From Robiginitomaculum sp. (GTDB lineage Bacteria; Pseudomonadota; Alphaproteobacteria; Caulobacterales; Maricaulaceae): DNA of 64,000 bases. Shown in pieces: positions 25,396 through 35,000 of this stretch. The notes beneath the pieces were generated by a model. It was not told the origin of the DNA, ran no database searches, and was given only the letters and a program-made list of their open reading frames with translations. Made by a program: the position numbers and the translations under genes. Position 1 is the stretch's first letter; each line of letters opens with the position of its first letter. Location of the stretch: positions 1 through 64,000 of the forward strand of contig NVXG01000007.1 of assembly GCA_002733805.1 (NCBI GenBank). The letters run 5' to 3'.

Positions 25396-26943
25396 ATGAC
25401 ACAAAAGAAAACCAACAAAACAACCATCATTGGCGGCACCAAACCCGGTAAGGGAGCAAAAGCGCACGCCTCTCATGGTATCGAGGCTGTTGATGCTCAA
25501 GCGGTAAACTCCACTGAATCTCGTGAATTATATGCGTCCCGGGTGCAGATTCACCCGAAACTGGCCCATGGTTTATACCGCAAGATCAAATGGCTTTTAT
25601 TGTTCGCGACATTGGCAGTTTACTACGTATTGCCATGGATACGGTGGGATCATGGGGCCAATGCGCCGGACCAGGCCGTATTGGCGGATTTTGCCGGACG
25701 TCGGTTCTATTTTTTCTGGATCGAATTGTGGCCCCAGGAGGTTTATTATATTACCGGCCTGTTGATTTTGGGCGCATTTTCATTGTTTCTGGCCACGGCG
25801 CTTTTTGGCCGGGTGTGGTGCGGCTATACCTGTCCACAAACCATCTGGACCGACCTGTTTATTGTTGTTGAGCGTTGGGTCGAAGGAGATCGCAACGCCC
25901 GTATCAAATTGGCCAAACAACCGATGCGAGGTCAGCGTCTGGTCAAAACGGTGATCAAGCACGTCATATGGCTGTTGATTTCATTTGTAACCGGTGCGGC
26001 GTTCATCCTGTATTTTCATGATGCGCCGACGATTACCCCCGCTTTTTTCCTCGGCAAAGCACCCGGATCTGCCTATTTGTTTGCTGGGATTCTGACCTTC
26101 ACTACCTATTCGCTGGCCGGATTAATGCGCGAGCAAGTTTGCACCTATTTGTGCCCGTGGCCGCGCATTCAAGCGGCCTTGACCGACGAAGATACGTTAG
26201 AGGTAACCTATCGTGGCTATCGTGGCGAACCTCGGGGGCCACACAAAAAAAAGGACAGTTGGGAAGGCAGAGGCGATTGCATTGATTGCAATTTGTGCGT
26301 CGCTGTGTGCCCGATGGGGATTGATATCCGCGATGGCGACCAACTTGAGTGTATCAATTGTGCGTTGTGCATTGATGCCTGCGATGGTGTGATGAAAAAA
26401 ATCGGGCGACCAGTTGGCTTGATCGCCTATGACACCGAAAAAAATCGGCAACGTCATGAGTGTGGTGAAAAACCGAAATTGAATATTATCCGGGCCAGAA
26501 CCATTGCCTATGGTAGTTTGATCACTTTGATCGGGGCCTTGATGGTGGTGGGCTTAAGTACTCGTTCGATGTTGGATTTGAACGTGTTGCGGGATCGATC
26601 TCCGACTTATGTTCGCCTATCTGATGGTGCTATACGCAATGGTTATCTGGTCAAAGTCATCAATAAAGGTACAAAAACCCGGCAGTTTGAAATCAGCTTC
26701 TCCGGGTTGAGCGACTATTCGATCAAGGTGATTGGGCAAAAAATAACGGGTAAAACCGTACTGATTTCGGCCAGGGCCGACGAAGTGCGAAACGTAAAAA
26801 TGTATGTTACATTGCCCAAATCCCAGATCAGTGTTTCAGGTTCGTCTATTCCCATTTCGATTGATGTATCAGAACAGCTTGCTGATGGGAAAATTGGCGA
26901 AACACAGAGCAACAAATCTGTATTTATGACGGGTATGAAATGA
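25396..26943 (+). CDS. ccoG: Cytochrome oxidase assembly ferredoxin CcoG (FixG/RdxA)
   Basis: A 515-residue membrane protein with several helices and a cytosolic double [4Fe-4S] ferredoxin region: CIDCNLCVAVCPMGID and CINCALCIDACDG, about residues 296-330. An additional GYTCPQTIW motif sits near the third helix. Its C-terminal immunoglobulin-like domain is typical. CcoG is thought to reduce copper for delivery to the cbb3 oxidase. The N-terminal 40 residues are Lys/Thr-rich and not conserved. Overlaps ccoH by 4 bases. Confidence 0.95.
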   Translation: MTQKKTNKTTIIGGTKPGKGAKAHASHGIEAVDAQAVNSTESRELYASRVQIHPKLAHGLYRKIKWLLLFATLAVYYVLPWIRWDHGANAPDQAVLADFAGRRFYFFWIELWPQEVYYITGLLILGAFSLFLATALFGRVWCGYTCPQTIWTDLFIVVERWVEGDRNARIKLAKQPMRGQRLVKTVIKHVIWLLISFVTGAAFILYFHDAPTITPAFFLGKAPGSAYLFAGILTFTTYSLAGLMREQVCTYLCPWPRIQAALTDEDTLEVTYRGYRGEPRGPHKKKDSWEGRGDCIDCNLCVAVCPMGIDIRDGDQLECINCALCIDACDGVMKKIGRPVGLIAYDTEKNRQRHECGEKPKLNIIRARTIAYGSLITLIGALMVVGLSTRSMLDLNVLRDRSPTYVRLSDGAIRNGYLVKVINKGTKTRQFEISFSGLSDYSIKVIGQKITGKTVLISARADEVRNVKMYVTLPKSQISVSGSSIPISIDVSEQLADGKIGETQSNKSVFMTGMK

Positions 26944-27431
26944 CCGAGAAAAAACCATTCATCATCAATGGTCGGCACGTGCTGGCCGGGTTTGTCGTAT
27001 TTTTTGGCATCATTATCGGGGTGAATATCGTGTTCATCACCATGGCCAACAAGTCGTTTCCCGGCGAGACCGTGGATGACCCATATGAAAAAGGTATTCA
27101 CTTTAATGAAACGTTGGGTGAACGTGCTGTTGCCGCAGAGCTGGGCTGGAAAATCACCTATTCACTTGCTTCTGCCGAAGATGGAAGCAATCAATTTGTG
27201 GTCAAGGTGGTTGATGCAGGCGGTCCGGTCGATGGACTGGATATCGATTTGGCCATTATGTGGACCACCGCGCGCCAAGCAGACACCCAATTGCGATTAA
27301 TTCCAGCGGGTGATGGTGTGTATCGCGGCTTGCTGGAGGCCAATGGTTTGCCAAATGCAACGATGTCTTTTACCGGGTTGGTCGTGCGAAGTTCCGATGA
27401 TGCTAAAATGACATTTGCGGGTCGATTATGA
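26940..27431 (+). CDS. ccoH: FixH/CcoH oxidase assembly protein
   Basis: A 163-residue protein with one N-terminal membrane helix (about residues 12-33, GRHVLAGFVVFFGIIIGVN) and a periplasmic FixH domain. CcoH interacts with CcoN/CcoP during assembly of the cbb3 oxidase. Starts in an ATGA overlap with ccoG and ends in an ATGA overlap with ccoI. Confidence 0.93.
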   Translation: MTEKKPFIINGRHVLAGFVVFFGIIIGVNIVFITMANKSFPGETVDDPYEKGIHFNETLGERAVAAELGWKITYSLASAEDGSNQFVVKVVDAGGPVDGLDIDLAIMWTTARQADTQLRLIPAGDGVYRGLLEANGLPNATMSFTGLVVRSSDDAKMTFAGRL

Positions 27432-29671
27432 GCGATGTGGTGACCACTCAGCGGGGTTGTCCTACGACCGGTGGTCCGGTTTCAGATTTTGGTGCGGCGG
27501 CCGATCCAGCTGCTTTTGTAACTAAGGATAAAGACGGAGTCTCCCGGTTGGAGCTGCTGGTCCGTGGTGCCAAATGTGCCGGTTGCATATCCAAAATTGA
27601 AGGCGGTGTTACCAGCTTGCCCGGTATCGAAGATGTGCGCTTGAACCTGTCTACTGGAAAATTATCCGTTTCATGGCGCACTGGAGAAGGCAATTCGAAT
27701 GCCATTGCTAAAAAAGTAGCAGATTTAGGATATCAGGTTTCACCCTATGATCCAGGGGAAGCGGAAGACGAGCGAGATAAAGAAGGCCGGTTTTTACTGT
27801 TGTGCATGGCGGTGGCTGGCTTTGCCATGATGAATATCATGCTGCTGTCTGTTTCGGTTTGGTCTGGCTCTACCGGTGAAATGAATGAAAGCACCAGAGC
27901 GCTGTTTCATTGGTTCTCGGCTTTGATTGCCTTGCCTGCTGCGGCCTTTGCTGGGCAACCGTTCTTTCGCAGTGCGTTTCGCTCCTTGGCCAAAGGGCAA
28001 GCCAATATGGATGTACCAATTTCACTGGCGGTCTTTCTGGCTTTGGGTTTAAGCGTATATGAAACCTCAATTGGTGGTGGAAATACCTATTTTGACGCGG
28101 CGATCATGTTGTTGTTTTTCCTACTGATCGGACGGTGGTTGGATCATCGGTTGCGTGGGGAAACCCGAGTCGCGGCACGCAAACTTCTGTCGCTACAAGC
28201 CACCACTGCAAATGTGCTGTTGGAAGATGGCACAGTTCAGGCCGTGCGTAGCAATACCATTCAACCCGGTGCCAAAATTATTTTGTGGCCCGGAGATCGC
28301 GCTCCGGTTGATGGTGTGGTGCTCGAAGGCAAGTCCGACATTGATATGGCCCTAGTCAGCGGTGAGAGCGCACCGGCCTTGGTGCAAAAAGGCGAGACGG
28401 TGCGCGCCGGAATGATCAATTTGACCGCTAAATTGGTGATGCAGGCCAACGCGACATCTTCAGATAGTCTGCTGGCCGAGTTAACCCGACTGGTTGAAGC
28501 TGGCGAAACTGCCAAAGGGCATTTTGTCCAATTGGCCGACAAGGCAGCCCGGTTATATGTGCCGGTGGTGCATACTTTGGCCATTATGGCCTTTGTCGGG
28601 TGGATGATCAGCGGCGCTGGTATGCACCAGTCGATCCTGATTGCCTCTGCTGTTTTGATTATAACCTGCCCCTGCGCGCTTGGTCTGGCCGCACCGGCCG
28701 TGCAAATCGTCGCGGTTGGCAGGTTGTTCAAGCATGGAATACTGATCAAAACCGGCGATGCGCTGGAGCGCTTGGCCGAGGTCGATATGGTTTTGTTTGA
28801 CAAGACCGGCACGTTGACTCTGGGGCAACCGGAATTGTTAAATCCGGATGCAGTTTCGCCAGAGCACATGCAACAAGCCGCGTTACTGGCTCGCACTTCG
28901 CGTCATCCCCTGTCTCAAGCTATTGCCAAATTGGTCGGACCCGGCCCGGTGGCGCAAGACACCCACGAAGTCCCAGGTTATGGGGTTGAGGGCGTGATAG
29001 ACGGCCAACGTTTCCGCCTTGGTAAACTGGAATGGGTTGCGGGGGAGCAACGTCTGGATACGGCTCCAAAACGCGGGACTTGGCTCTATCTGGGCCATGT
29101 CGGACACAAGGAAAAGCCAATCGGATTTCATTTTGCGGATGCCTTGCGACCTGATGCGGCGGAAGTGGTTCAAATTTTGGTGGCACAAGGCATAGAAGTG
29201 GCCATGTTATCCGGAGATCGAAATGAGCCCGCGACCGAGGCGGCCACGCAAGCCGGGATTGCCCAAGTTTTTGCAGAGCTGACCCCGCAACAGAAAATCG
29301 ATCATGTTCGAAAAATGGCCGAGCAGGGCCACAAGGTATTGATGGTCGGCGATGGTTTGAATGATGCACCGGCATTGGCTGCGGCGCATGTTTCCATGTC
29401 ACCGGCATCTGCTGCTGATGCGTCACAAGCGGCGGCTGATATTGTGCTGGATGGCAAGAACCTGATGCCGATAGTGCGATCTCTGGAAACAGCCCGGGCT
29501 GCCAAAAACCGAATTTTACAAAACTTTGGTTTTGCTGCTGCCTACAATGCAGTGGCGGTTCCCATGGCCTTTTTAGGCTTGGTAACGCCAATGATTGCGG
29601 CGCTGGCCATGTCAGGCTCCTCGATCCTAGTGACCTTGAATGCCCTTCGTAAATTTAAGGCGGGCCGATAA
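27428..29671 (+). CDS. ccoI: Copper-exporting P1B-type ATPase CcoI/FixI
   Basis: A 747-residue heavy-metal ATPase. Order: cysteine-containing N-terminus, HMA domain with CAGC (Cys50, Cys53), eight helices with the transport motif CPC in ITCPCALGLA, phosphorylation site DKTGTLT, and the hinge GDGLNDAPALAAA. Unlike copper-detoxifying CopA, CcoI exports copper slowly for insertion into the cbb3 oxidase. Overlaps ccoH and precedes ccoS by two bases. Confidence 0.96.
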   Translation: MSDVVTTQRGCPTTGGPVSDFGAAADPAAFVTKDKDGVSRLELLVRGAKCAGCISKIEGGVTSLPGIEDVRLNLSTGKLSVSWRTGEGNSNAIAKKVADLGYQVSPYDPGEAEDERDKEGRFLLLCMAVAGFAMMNIMLLSVSVWSGSTGEMNESTRALFHWFSALIALPAAAFAGQPFFRSAFRSLAKGQANMDVPISLAVFLALGLSVYETSIGGGNTYFDAAIMLLFFLLIGRWLDHRLRGETRVAARKLLSLQATTANVLLEDGTVQAVRSNTIQPGAKIILWPGDRAPVDGVVLEGKSDIDMALVSGESAPALVQKGETVRAGMINLTAKLVMQANATSSDSLLAELTRLVEAGETAKGHFVQLADKAARLYVPVVHTLAIMAFVGWMISGAGMHQSILIASAVLIITCPCALGLAAPAVQIVAVGRLFKHGILIKTGDALERLAEVDMVLFDKTGTLTLGQPELLNPDAVSPEHMQQAALLARTSRHPLSQAIAKLVGPGPVAQDTHEVPGYGVEGVIDGQRFRLGKLEWVAGEQRLDTAPKRGTWLYLGHVGHKEKPIGFHFADALRPDAAEVVQILVAQGIEVAMLSGDRNEPATEAATQAGIAQVFAELTPQQKIDHVRKMAEQGHKVLMVGDGLNDAPALAAAHVSMSPASAADASQAAADIVLDGKNLMPIVRSLETARAAKNRILQNFGFAAAYNAVAVPMAFLGLVTPMIAALAMSGSSILVTLNALRKFKAGR

Positions 29672-29673
29672 TC

Positions 29674-29868
29674 ATGTCGGGTCTTTTATTGTTGATCCCC
29701 ATTGCATTGTTTCTGGCCAGTCTTGGTCTGATTGCCTTTTTCTGGACAGTTAAATCCGGGCAATATGACGACCCAAAGGGCGAAAGCTGGCGTATCCTGG
29801 TCGACGATGATTTCGACGACCAGATACCCGGTGTTGGAAAGCCAGCGCCTTCAAAAACTAAAGAATGA
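29674..29868 (+). CDS. ccoS: cbb3 oxidase maturation protein CcoS
   Basis: A 64-residue protein with one helix (residues 3-25) followed by WTVKSGQYDDPKGESWRIL, the CcoS signature. Needed for cofactor insertion into the cbb3 oxidase. It ends exactly against the convergent DUF2189 gene. Confidence 0.93.
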   Translation: MSGLLLLIPIALFLASLGLIAFFWTVKSGQYDDPKGESWRILVDDDFDDQIPGVGKPAPSKTKE

Positions 29869-30723
29869 TTATTTCGCAGCTTTGCGCGTGGGTTTTTTAG
29901 TTGGTTTCTTTTTTGCGGGTGTCATTTTTTTGATCTCCGGGCGCGCCACGATCTCACGATAGGCATGCCAACTGGCATGACCCATCATCGGAAATACGGC
30001 TATCAAACCTAAAAACAAGGTGGCTAATCCAAACAGAGTATAGAGGCCGACAATCCATGCCCAGACTAACATGGGACCCGGTGCGTGCTTAACCACCCGC
30101 AAGCTGGCAGTCATTGCGGTCATGGCATCCACTTCATGTTCCAACAAAATAGGAATTGCCAAGGCGCTGAACGAAAACACAAACAGGGCTAAAATGCCAC
30201 CGACCACAGTTCCAAGCGTCAACAAGATCAACCCTTTGGGTGTTGTCAAAATAAAGGCAACGAAATCGTTGAGCGCCAGACTTTGACCGCTGGTAAAAAT
30301 GGCCAACAAAAATAGGGCAATCAGCGACCACAGCAAAAAACTTAACACCATGGCCAATGCGACATAGGCCAATTGCTGAGGCTCGGCGAACCGGGCGGGG
30401 CGGGTGACTGAGAAATCAATTTCTGCGCCCTCTTCGAACCGGCGGCTCATTGCATAAAGGCCGATCGCAAAAAAGGGTCCGATCAACATAAACCCACCGG
30501 CCAATACCGGAATGGCAGCGGTCCAGCCAATATCAAATAAAAACCAAGTGAGTAGCAGTCCGCCCAAGGTAAATGCCGCACCATAGCCAAAGGAATATAG
30601 CGGCCTTTTGAACATATCGGACCACCCCGCCGAGGCCCATTTCATCGGCGAATCTAGTGAGGGCAATGTTAATTCGAGCTTGCCCATATGGTTGATGACG
30701 GTCTGATCTTTGCTGGATTTCAT
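29869..30723 (-). CDS. DUF2189 integral membrane protein
   Basis: A 284-residue protein with about six membrane helices and the DUF2189 pattern: WASAGWSDMFKRPLYSFGYGA before helix 1 and MLIGPFFAIGLYAMSRRFEEG between helices 2 and 3. The tail is a Lys/Thr/Pro-rich basic stretch. Function unknown; DUF2189 genes occur next to cbb3 clusters in several alphaproteobacteria, as here, though on the opposite strand. ATG at 30723. Confidence 0.85.
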   Translation of the reverse strand: MKSSKDQTVINHMGKLELTLPSLDSPMKWASAGWSDMFKRPLYSFGYGAAFTLGGLLLTWFLFDIGWTAAIPVLAGGFMLIGPFFAIGLYAMSRRFEEGAEIDFSVTRPARFAEPQQLAYVALAMVLSFLLWSLIALFLLAIFTSGQSLALNDFVAFILTTPKGLILLTLGTVVGGILALFVFSFSALAIPILLEHEVDAMTAMTASLRVVKHAPGPMLVWAWIVGLYTLFGLATLFLGLIAVFPMMGHASWHAYREIVARPEIKKMTPAKKKPTKKPTRKAAK

Positions 30724-30833
30724 TATTTTCCCCCTCTAGCCGGACAATTTGCCAATCACGTTCTGACGGCTCTTGCTCCCTGTTTGATTGTCGCTACAGT
30801 GCAATAAATTCTGTTCGTTGCGAAGGGGGTAAT

Positions 30834-31601
30834 GTGTCGCAATCCAATTTTGATCTATCCGGACGGTTCGCCCTGATCAATGGGGCTTCGCGGGGTATTG
30901 GTGAAGCCATTGCACTGCGGTTGGCTGAAGCTGGCGCACACGTTATTTGCACGTCGCGTAAATTGGAGGGCTGCCAAGCCGTTGCCGATAAAATAATCAA
31001 AGCCGGCGGCAGCGCCGAGGCTATGGTCTGTCATGCTGGGGAGCTATCTTCCATCGAGCAAACGATGGATGCCATTACCAAAACCCACGGAAAATTGCAC
31101 ATATTAGTCAATAATGGGGCAACCAATCCCTTTTACGGGTCGGTGTCGGAAACGCCAGAATGGGCCTATGACAAGACCATGGAAGTCAACGTAAAAGGCC
31201 CGTTTTTCCTTAGTGCCAAGGCGATACCGTTGATGCGGGCTGCCGGTTTCGGTTCGATTATCAATATCGCCTCAATCAATGCGATCCAACCCGGCCAGTT
31301 GCAAGGGGTGTATTCGATTACCAAGGCGGCTTTGGTTTCGATGACCAAATCCTTTGCCAAGGAATATGCGCCTGAAAACATCCGCTGCAATGCGGTTTTA
31401 CCGGGTTTTACCGACACCAAAATGACCGCCGTATTCAAGCAGGACGAAAAACTGTTGGACAAGTTGCTCAAGGGCAATGTTCCGATGAACCGAATGGCCC
31501 AACCCACCGAGATGGCCGGGGCCGTTTTGTATCTGGCTGCGGATAGTTCAAGCTATACCACAGGCACAGAAATTGTGATCGATGGGGGGTATCTGCTTTG
31601 A
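30834..31601 (+). CDS. Short-chain dehydrogenase/reductase
   Basis: A 255-residue classical SDR with NGASRGIGEAIALRL near residue 16, NNGA at about 91, the catalytic Y-S-I-T-K motif, and the end TTGTEIVIDGGYL. Reduces or oxidises a secondary alcohol/ketone on an unknown, probably acyl-CoA, substrate. The start is GTG at 30834 with AGGGGGT 4 bases upstream. First gene of a nine-gene unit; its stop overlaps the next gene's start (TTGA). Confidence 0.88.
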   Translation: MSQSNFDLSGRFALINGASRGIGEAIALRLAEAGAHVICTSRKLEGCQAVADKIIKAGGSAEAMVCHAGELSSIEQTMDAITKTHGKLHILVNNGATNPFYGSVSETPEWAYDKTMEVNVKGPFFLSAKAIPLMRAAGFGSIINIASINAIQPGQLQGVYSITKAALVSMTKSFAKEYAPENIRCNAVLPGFTDTKMTAVFKQDEKLLDKLLKGNVPMNRMAQPTEMAGAVLYLAADSSSYTTGTEIVIDGGYLL

Positions 31602-32662
31602 GTGGAGAAAACGCAACCATTGAAGTTCGAAGCGGCGAGGAGCTGGATGCCAAGCGGATTGGGCAGTTTCTGGATGGTAAAGTTACGGGTGCGGTCGGTA
31701 CGCCAAAAATCCGGCAATTTCCCTCCGGTGCGTCCAATCTGACCTATCTGCTGCAATACCCGGATGTTTCACTGGTCTTGCGGCGACCTCCCAGTGGCTC
31801 AAAGCCAAAAAGTGGCCATGATATGGGGCGCGAATATCGGATAATGCAGGCCTTGAACGGCCATTTCCCTGTGCCTGCCTGCTTGCTCTTTTCCGAAGAT
31901 GAAGATGTGGTCGGCGCACCATTTTACGTGATGGAGCGGGTCGAAGGGCTGTTGATCAAATCAGAATTTCCACCTGAATTAGGCTGGGATAAGTCGGATG
32001 CCGCCAAGCTGTGTACCACCTTTTTTGATTTGTTGGTTGCCTTGCACAAACTGGATATTGATCAGGTTGGCCTGAGCGACTTTGGCAAGGCAGATGGGTA
32101 TGTTACCCGTCAGATCACCGGTTGGGATCGACGCTATGAACGGGCGCAAACGCCTGATGTTGATGCGTTTGAAGATGTACGCAAATGGTTGCTGGATAAT
32201 ATCCCGGCAGAAACCGGTCGCGCTTCAATCCTGCATGGTGATTTTCGAATTGACAACATGATTTTGGATCGTAAAAATCCGTTTCAAATCAATGCGGTAC
32301 TCGATTGGGAAATTTCGGCTTTGGGTGATCCTTTGATGGATTTGGGCAATACGCTGGCCTATTGGACTGAGGCCAACGATCCGGAACCCATGAAGATGTT
32401 GGCCAAGCAACCCAGTTGGGCACCCGGCATGTTCACCCGCCAACAGGCGTTGGAACACTATGCGTCCAAAACCGGGATTGATCCTAGCGGATTTGTTTTT
32501 TACTACACCTATGGCCTATGGCGGTTAGCGGTCATTATTCAACAGATTTATTTCCGATTCTATCAGGGACAAACCAAAAATGCGGCATTTGCCGACTTTG
32601 CGGCTGGTGTGAATGGATTGGGAAATTATTGTCGGCAAGTCATCGAGCGGGATCGAATTTAA
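31598..32662 (+). CDS. APH-type phosphotransferase, ACAD10/11 kinase-domain-like
   Basis: A 354-residue aminoglycoside-phosphotransferase-fold protein. Seen: SGASNLTYLL at the nucleotide loop, GREYRIMQALN, the catalytic loop LHGDFRIDNMIL, and VLDWEISALGDPLMDLG with the metal-binding Asp. Proteins of this branch are the separate counterparts of the kinase domain fused to ACAD10/ACAD11 in animals; the bacterial LvaA phosphorylates the 4-hydroxyl of hydroxyvaleryl-CoA. The start is TTG inside the SDR stop. Its gene lies ahead of three acyl-CoA dehydrogenases, which supports that kind of role. Confidence 0.87.
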   Translation: MSGENATIEVRSGEELDAKRIGQFLDGKVTGAVGTPKIRQFPSGASNLTYLLQYPDVSLVLRRPPSGSKPKSGHDMGREYRIMQALNGHFPVPACLLFSEDEDVVGAPFYVMERVEGLLIKSEFPPELGWDKSDAAKLCTTFFDLLVALHKLDIDQVGLSDFGKADGYVTRQITGWDRRYERAQTPDVDAFEDVRKWLLDNIPAETGRASILHGDFRIDNMILDRKNPFQINAVLDWEISALGDPLMDLGNTLAYWTEANDPEPMKMLAKQPSWAPGMFTRQQALEHYASKTGIDPSGFVFYYTYGLWRLAVIIQQIYFRFYQGQTKNAAFADFAAGVNGLGNYCRQVIERDRI

Positions 32663-32663
32663 C

Positions 32664-33860
32664 ATGGCAGATTTGGAACAATTTCAACAAGAAACTCGCG
32701 ATTGGCTCGAGGAAAATTGCCCCAAAGCCATGCGAAAACCCATGCGAGCTGAGTCAGATGCCTGTTGGGGCGGACGAAACTTTGAATTTCAAAGTGAAGA
32801 TCAACGAAACTGGCTAAAGCTTATGGGCGAAAAGGGCTGGACAGCCCCGGAATGGCCCAGCGAATATGGCGGCGGTGGATTGTCCCGCGAACAATCCAAG
32901 ATTTTGAAAAAAGAAATGGCGCGGATTAGTGCGCGTCCCCCCTTGCAAAGCTTCGGCATTTGGATGTTGGGGCCAGCTCTGCTCAAATTTGGTTCCGAAG
33001 AGCAAAAGAAAGAATATCTGCCACCGATCGTGCGCGGCGAAATTCGCTGGTGCCAAGGGTATTCCGAGCCGGGAGCCGGTTCTGATCTGGCCAGTTTGCA
33101 AACCCGGTGTGAAGACAAGGGCGATCATTATCTGATCAACGGCCAAAAGGTCTGGACCTCCTATGCGGACAGGGCAGACTGGATTTTTTGTCTGGTTCGA
33201 ACCAATCGTGAAGCCCGCAAGCATTTGGGCATTTCGTTTGTGTTGTTCGATATGGCCAGCAAAGGGGTAAGTACTAAACCGATTACCTTGATTTCTGGAA
33301 AATCACCATTTTGCGAAACCTTTTTTGATGATGTCAAAGTGCCCAAAGAAAACCTAGTGGGTACGTTGGATCGAGGCTGGGATATTGCCAAATATCTGCT
33401 CACTCATGAGCGCGAAATGATTGGTGGTTCCGGAGGCTCTGCATTTGGCGCGCGCGGGTTGGGTGAAGTGGCGGTTTCGGCATTGGGTGCCGATGATGAC
33501 GGCCAACTGTCCGACACCGCTTTGCGCGCTAAAATCGCTACGGCCGAACTGGATGGCTGGGCATTTTTGCTGACCATGGAGCGGACCAAAGATGAGGCCA
33601 AGGCTGGTCAAGGTATTGGGGCACGTTCTTCCATGCTTAAATATTACGGTACTGAGCTAAATAAGCGCCGTTTTGAGTTGATGATGGCCTCCAAAGGGCT
33701 GTCGGCGCTGGAGTGGGAAGGCGAGGCCTCAAATGAAGGTGAGTTGCCTCGCGCTTGGTTGCGAACCAAGGGCAATTCGATTGAAGGCGGCACATCCGAA
33801 GTGCAATTAAACATTATTTCCAAGCGTATCCTTGGTCTTCCTGATCCGAAAGTAGTATGA
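32664..33860 (+). CDS. Acyl-CoA dehydrogenase, large partner of a heteromeric pair
   Basis: A 398-residue FAD-dependent acyl-CoA dehydrogenase: WSEYGGGGL-like WPSEYGGGGLSREQ, GYSEPGAGSDLASLQT and KVWTSYADRADW in the FAD/substrate region, and GNSIEGGTSEVQLNIISKRI near the C-terminus, which carries the expected catalytic Glu. Introduces a 2,3-double bond in acyl-CoA. It is followed one base later by a smaller ACAD that lacks this Glu motif, as in mycobacterial FadE26/FadE27-type alpha2-beta2 enzymes for steroid side chains. ATG at 32664, one base after the kinase stop. Confidence 0.88.
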   Translation: MADLEQFQQETRDWLEENCPKAMRKPMRAESDACWGGRNFEFQSEDQRNWLKLMGEKGWTAPEWPSEYGGGGLSREQSKILKKEMARISARPPLQSFGIWMLGPALLKFGSEEQKKEYLPPIVRGEIRWCQGYSEPGAGSDLASLQTRCEDKGDHYLINGQKVWTSYADRADWIFCLVRTNREARKHLGISFVLFDMASKGVSTKPITLISGKSPFCETFFDDVKVPKENLVGTLDRGWDIAKYLLTHEREMIGGSGGSAFGARGLGEVAVSALGADDDGQLSDTALRAKIATAELDGWAFLLTMERTKDEAKAGQGIGARSSMLKYYGTELNKRRFELMMASKGLSALEWEGEASNEGELPRAWLRTKGNSIEGGTSEVQLNIISKRILGLPDPKVV

Positions 33861-33861
33861 A

Positions 33862-34998
33862 ATGGCATTGGTATATACCGAAGAACAAGAAATGGTGCGG
33901 GATTCAGCCAAAGGATTTCTGGCTGAAAAAGCCTCCGTCTCCGTGTTTCGAAAGATGCGAGATGCGGCTGATTCATTAGGATGGTCGCGGGCGCTTTGGG
34001 TCGAAATGGCCGAAATGGGCTGGGCCGGAATTTTGGTCGAGGAGCAATATGGCGGGCTGGATTTTGGGATGACCGGCGCAGCGTTGATCCTTGAGGAAAT
34101 GGGTAAAAATCTGACGGCCAGTCCATTTTTGTCCAGTGCGGTGATGGCGAGCCAGGTCTTGCGCGGTGCCAGTGAGGCCCAAAAGCAGGCGTGGCTACCC
34201 AAAATGGTTAGTGGCGAAGCAATTATTGCATTGGCACTGGATGAGGGCATTAAGCACGATCCGGCTGGCTCGCAATTGCAGGCTGAAAAGCTGGGCAACG
34301 GATATCGGTTAAAGGGCAGCAAAACCTATATCATCGACGGATTTGAAGCCGATGGATATCTGGTGCTGGCTCGCACCGACGGTGAGGCTGGTGACAAAGA
34401 GGGTCTGTCCTTGTTTCTGGTCGATGCGAGAGCCAAAGGAATTTCCACTTCCTCGACCAAATTACTGGATTCGCGCAATTATGCTGGTGCGAAATTCGAT
34501 AATGTAGAAGTATCAGGCGGCGATTTGATCGGTGAAGCCGGTAAAGGCTTGGATGCCTTGGAGCCTGCTTTGAATGCGGGACGTATTGGCTTGGCCGCGG
34601 AAATGTTGGGGGCTTCGGCCCAATGTTTTGAATCCAGCATGGAATATTTGAAAGATCGCTCACAGTTTGGCCAGAAAATTGGCTCGTTTCAGGGATTGCA
34701 GCATCGATCTGCTCATTTGTATTGCGAACTGGAGCTGGTGCGCTCGGCAGTAATTAAGGCTGGGCAGGATTTTGAGGCTTCGGCTGAACATTCAGGAATG
34801 ATTGCATCATTGGCCAAAGCCAAATCTGGCGAAGTTGCCATACTGGCTGCCAATGAGGGGGTACAAATGTTGGGCGGGATCGGCATGACCGACGAGCACG
34901 ATATGGGGCTGTATATGAAACGGATCCGCGCGGCCCAGGAATTGCTGGGTGACTATGCGTTTCATGCCAACAGATTTGCGAAATGGAGAGGGTTTTGA
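33862..34998 (+). CDS. Acyl-CoA dehydrogenase, small partner lacking the catalytic Glu
   Basis: A 378-residue ACAD-fold protein with MEMGWAGILVEEQYGGLDFG in the helical domain and GVQMLGGIGMTDEHDMGLYMKR in the C-terminal domain. At the usual Glu site the sequence runs through RIRAAQELLGD, with no E-G-T motif, so I expect it to act with the preceding ACAD as a heteromer. ATG at 33862, one base after that gene's stop. Confidence 0.85.
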   Translation: MALVYTEEQEMVRDSAKGFLAEKASVSVFRKMRDAADSLGWSRALWVEMAEMGWAGILVEEQYGGLDFGMTGAALILEEMGKNLTASPFLSSAVMASQVLRGASEAQKQAWLPKMVSGEAIIALALDEGIKHDPAGSQLQAEKLGNGYRLKGSKTYIIDGFEADGYLVLARTDGEAGDKEGLSLFLVDARAKGISTSSTKLLDSRNYAGAKFDNVEVSGGDLIGEAGKGLDALEPALNAGRIGLAAEMLGASAQCFESSMEYLKDRSQFGQKIGSFQGLQHRSAHLYCELELVRSAVIKAGQDFEASAEHSGMIASLAKAKSGEVAILAANEGVQMLGGIGMTDEHDMGLYMKRIRAAQELLGDYAFHANRFAKWRGF

Positions 34999-35000
34999 GT

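Noticed and set aside
28920-29591. Minus-strand frame of 223 codons
   Set aside because: Antisense to the clear P-type ATPase gene ccoI, with a Pro/Gln/His-rich composition.
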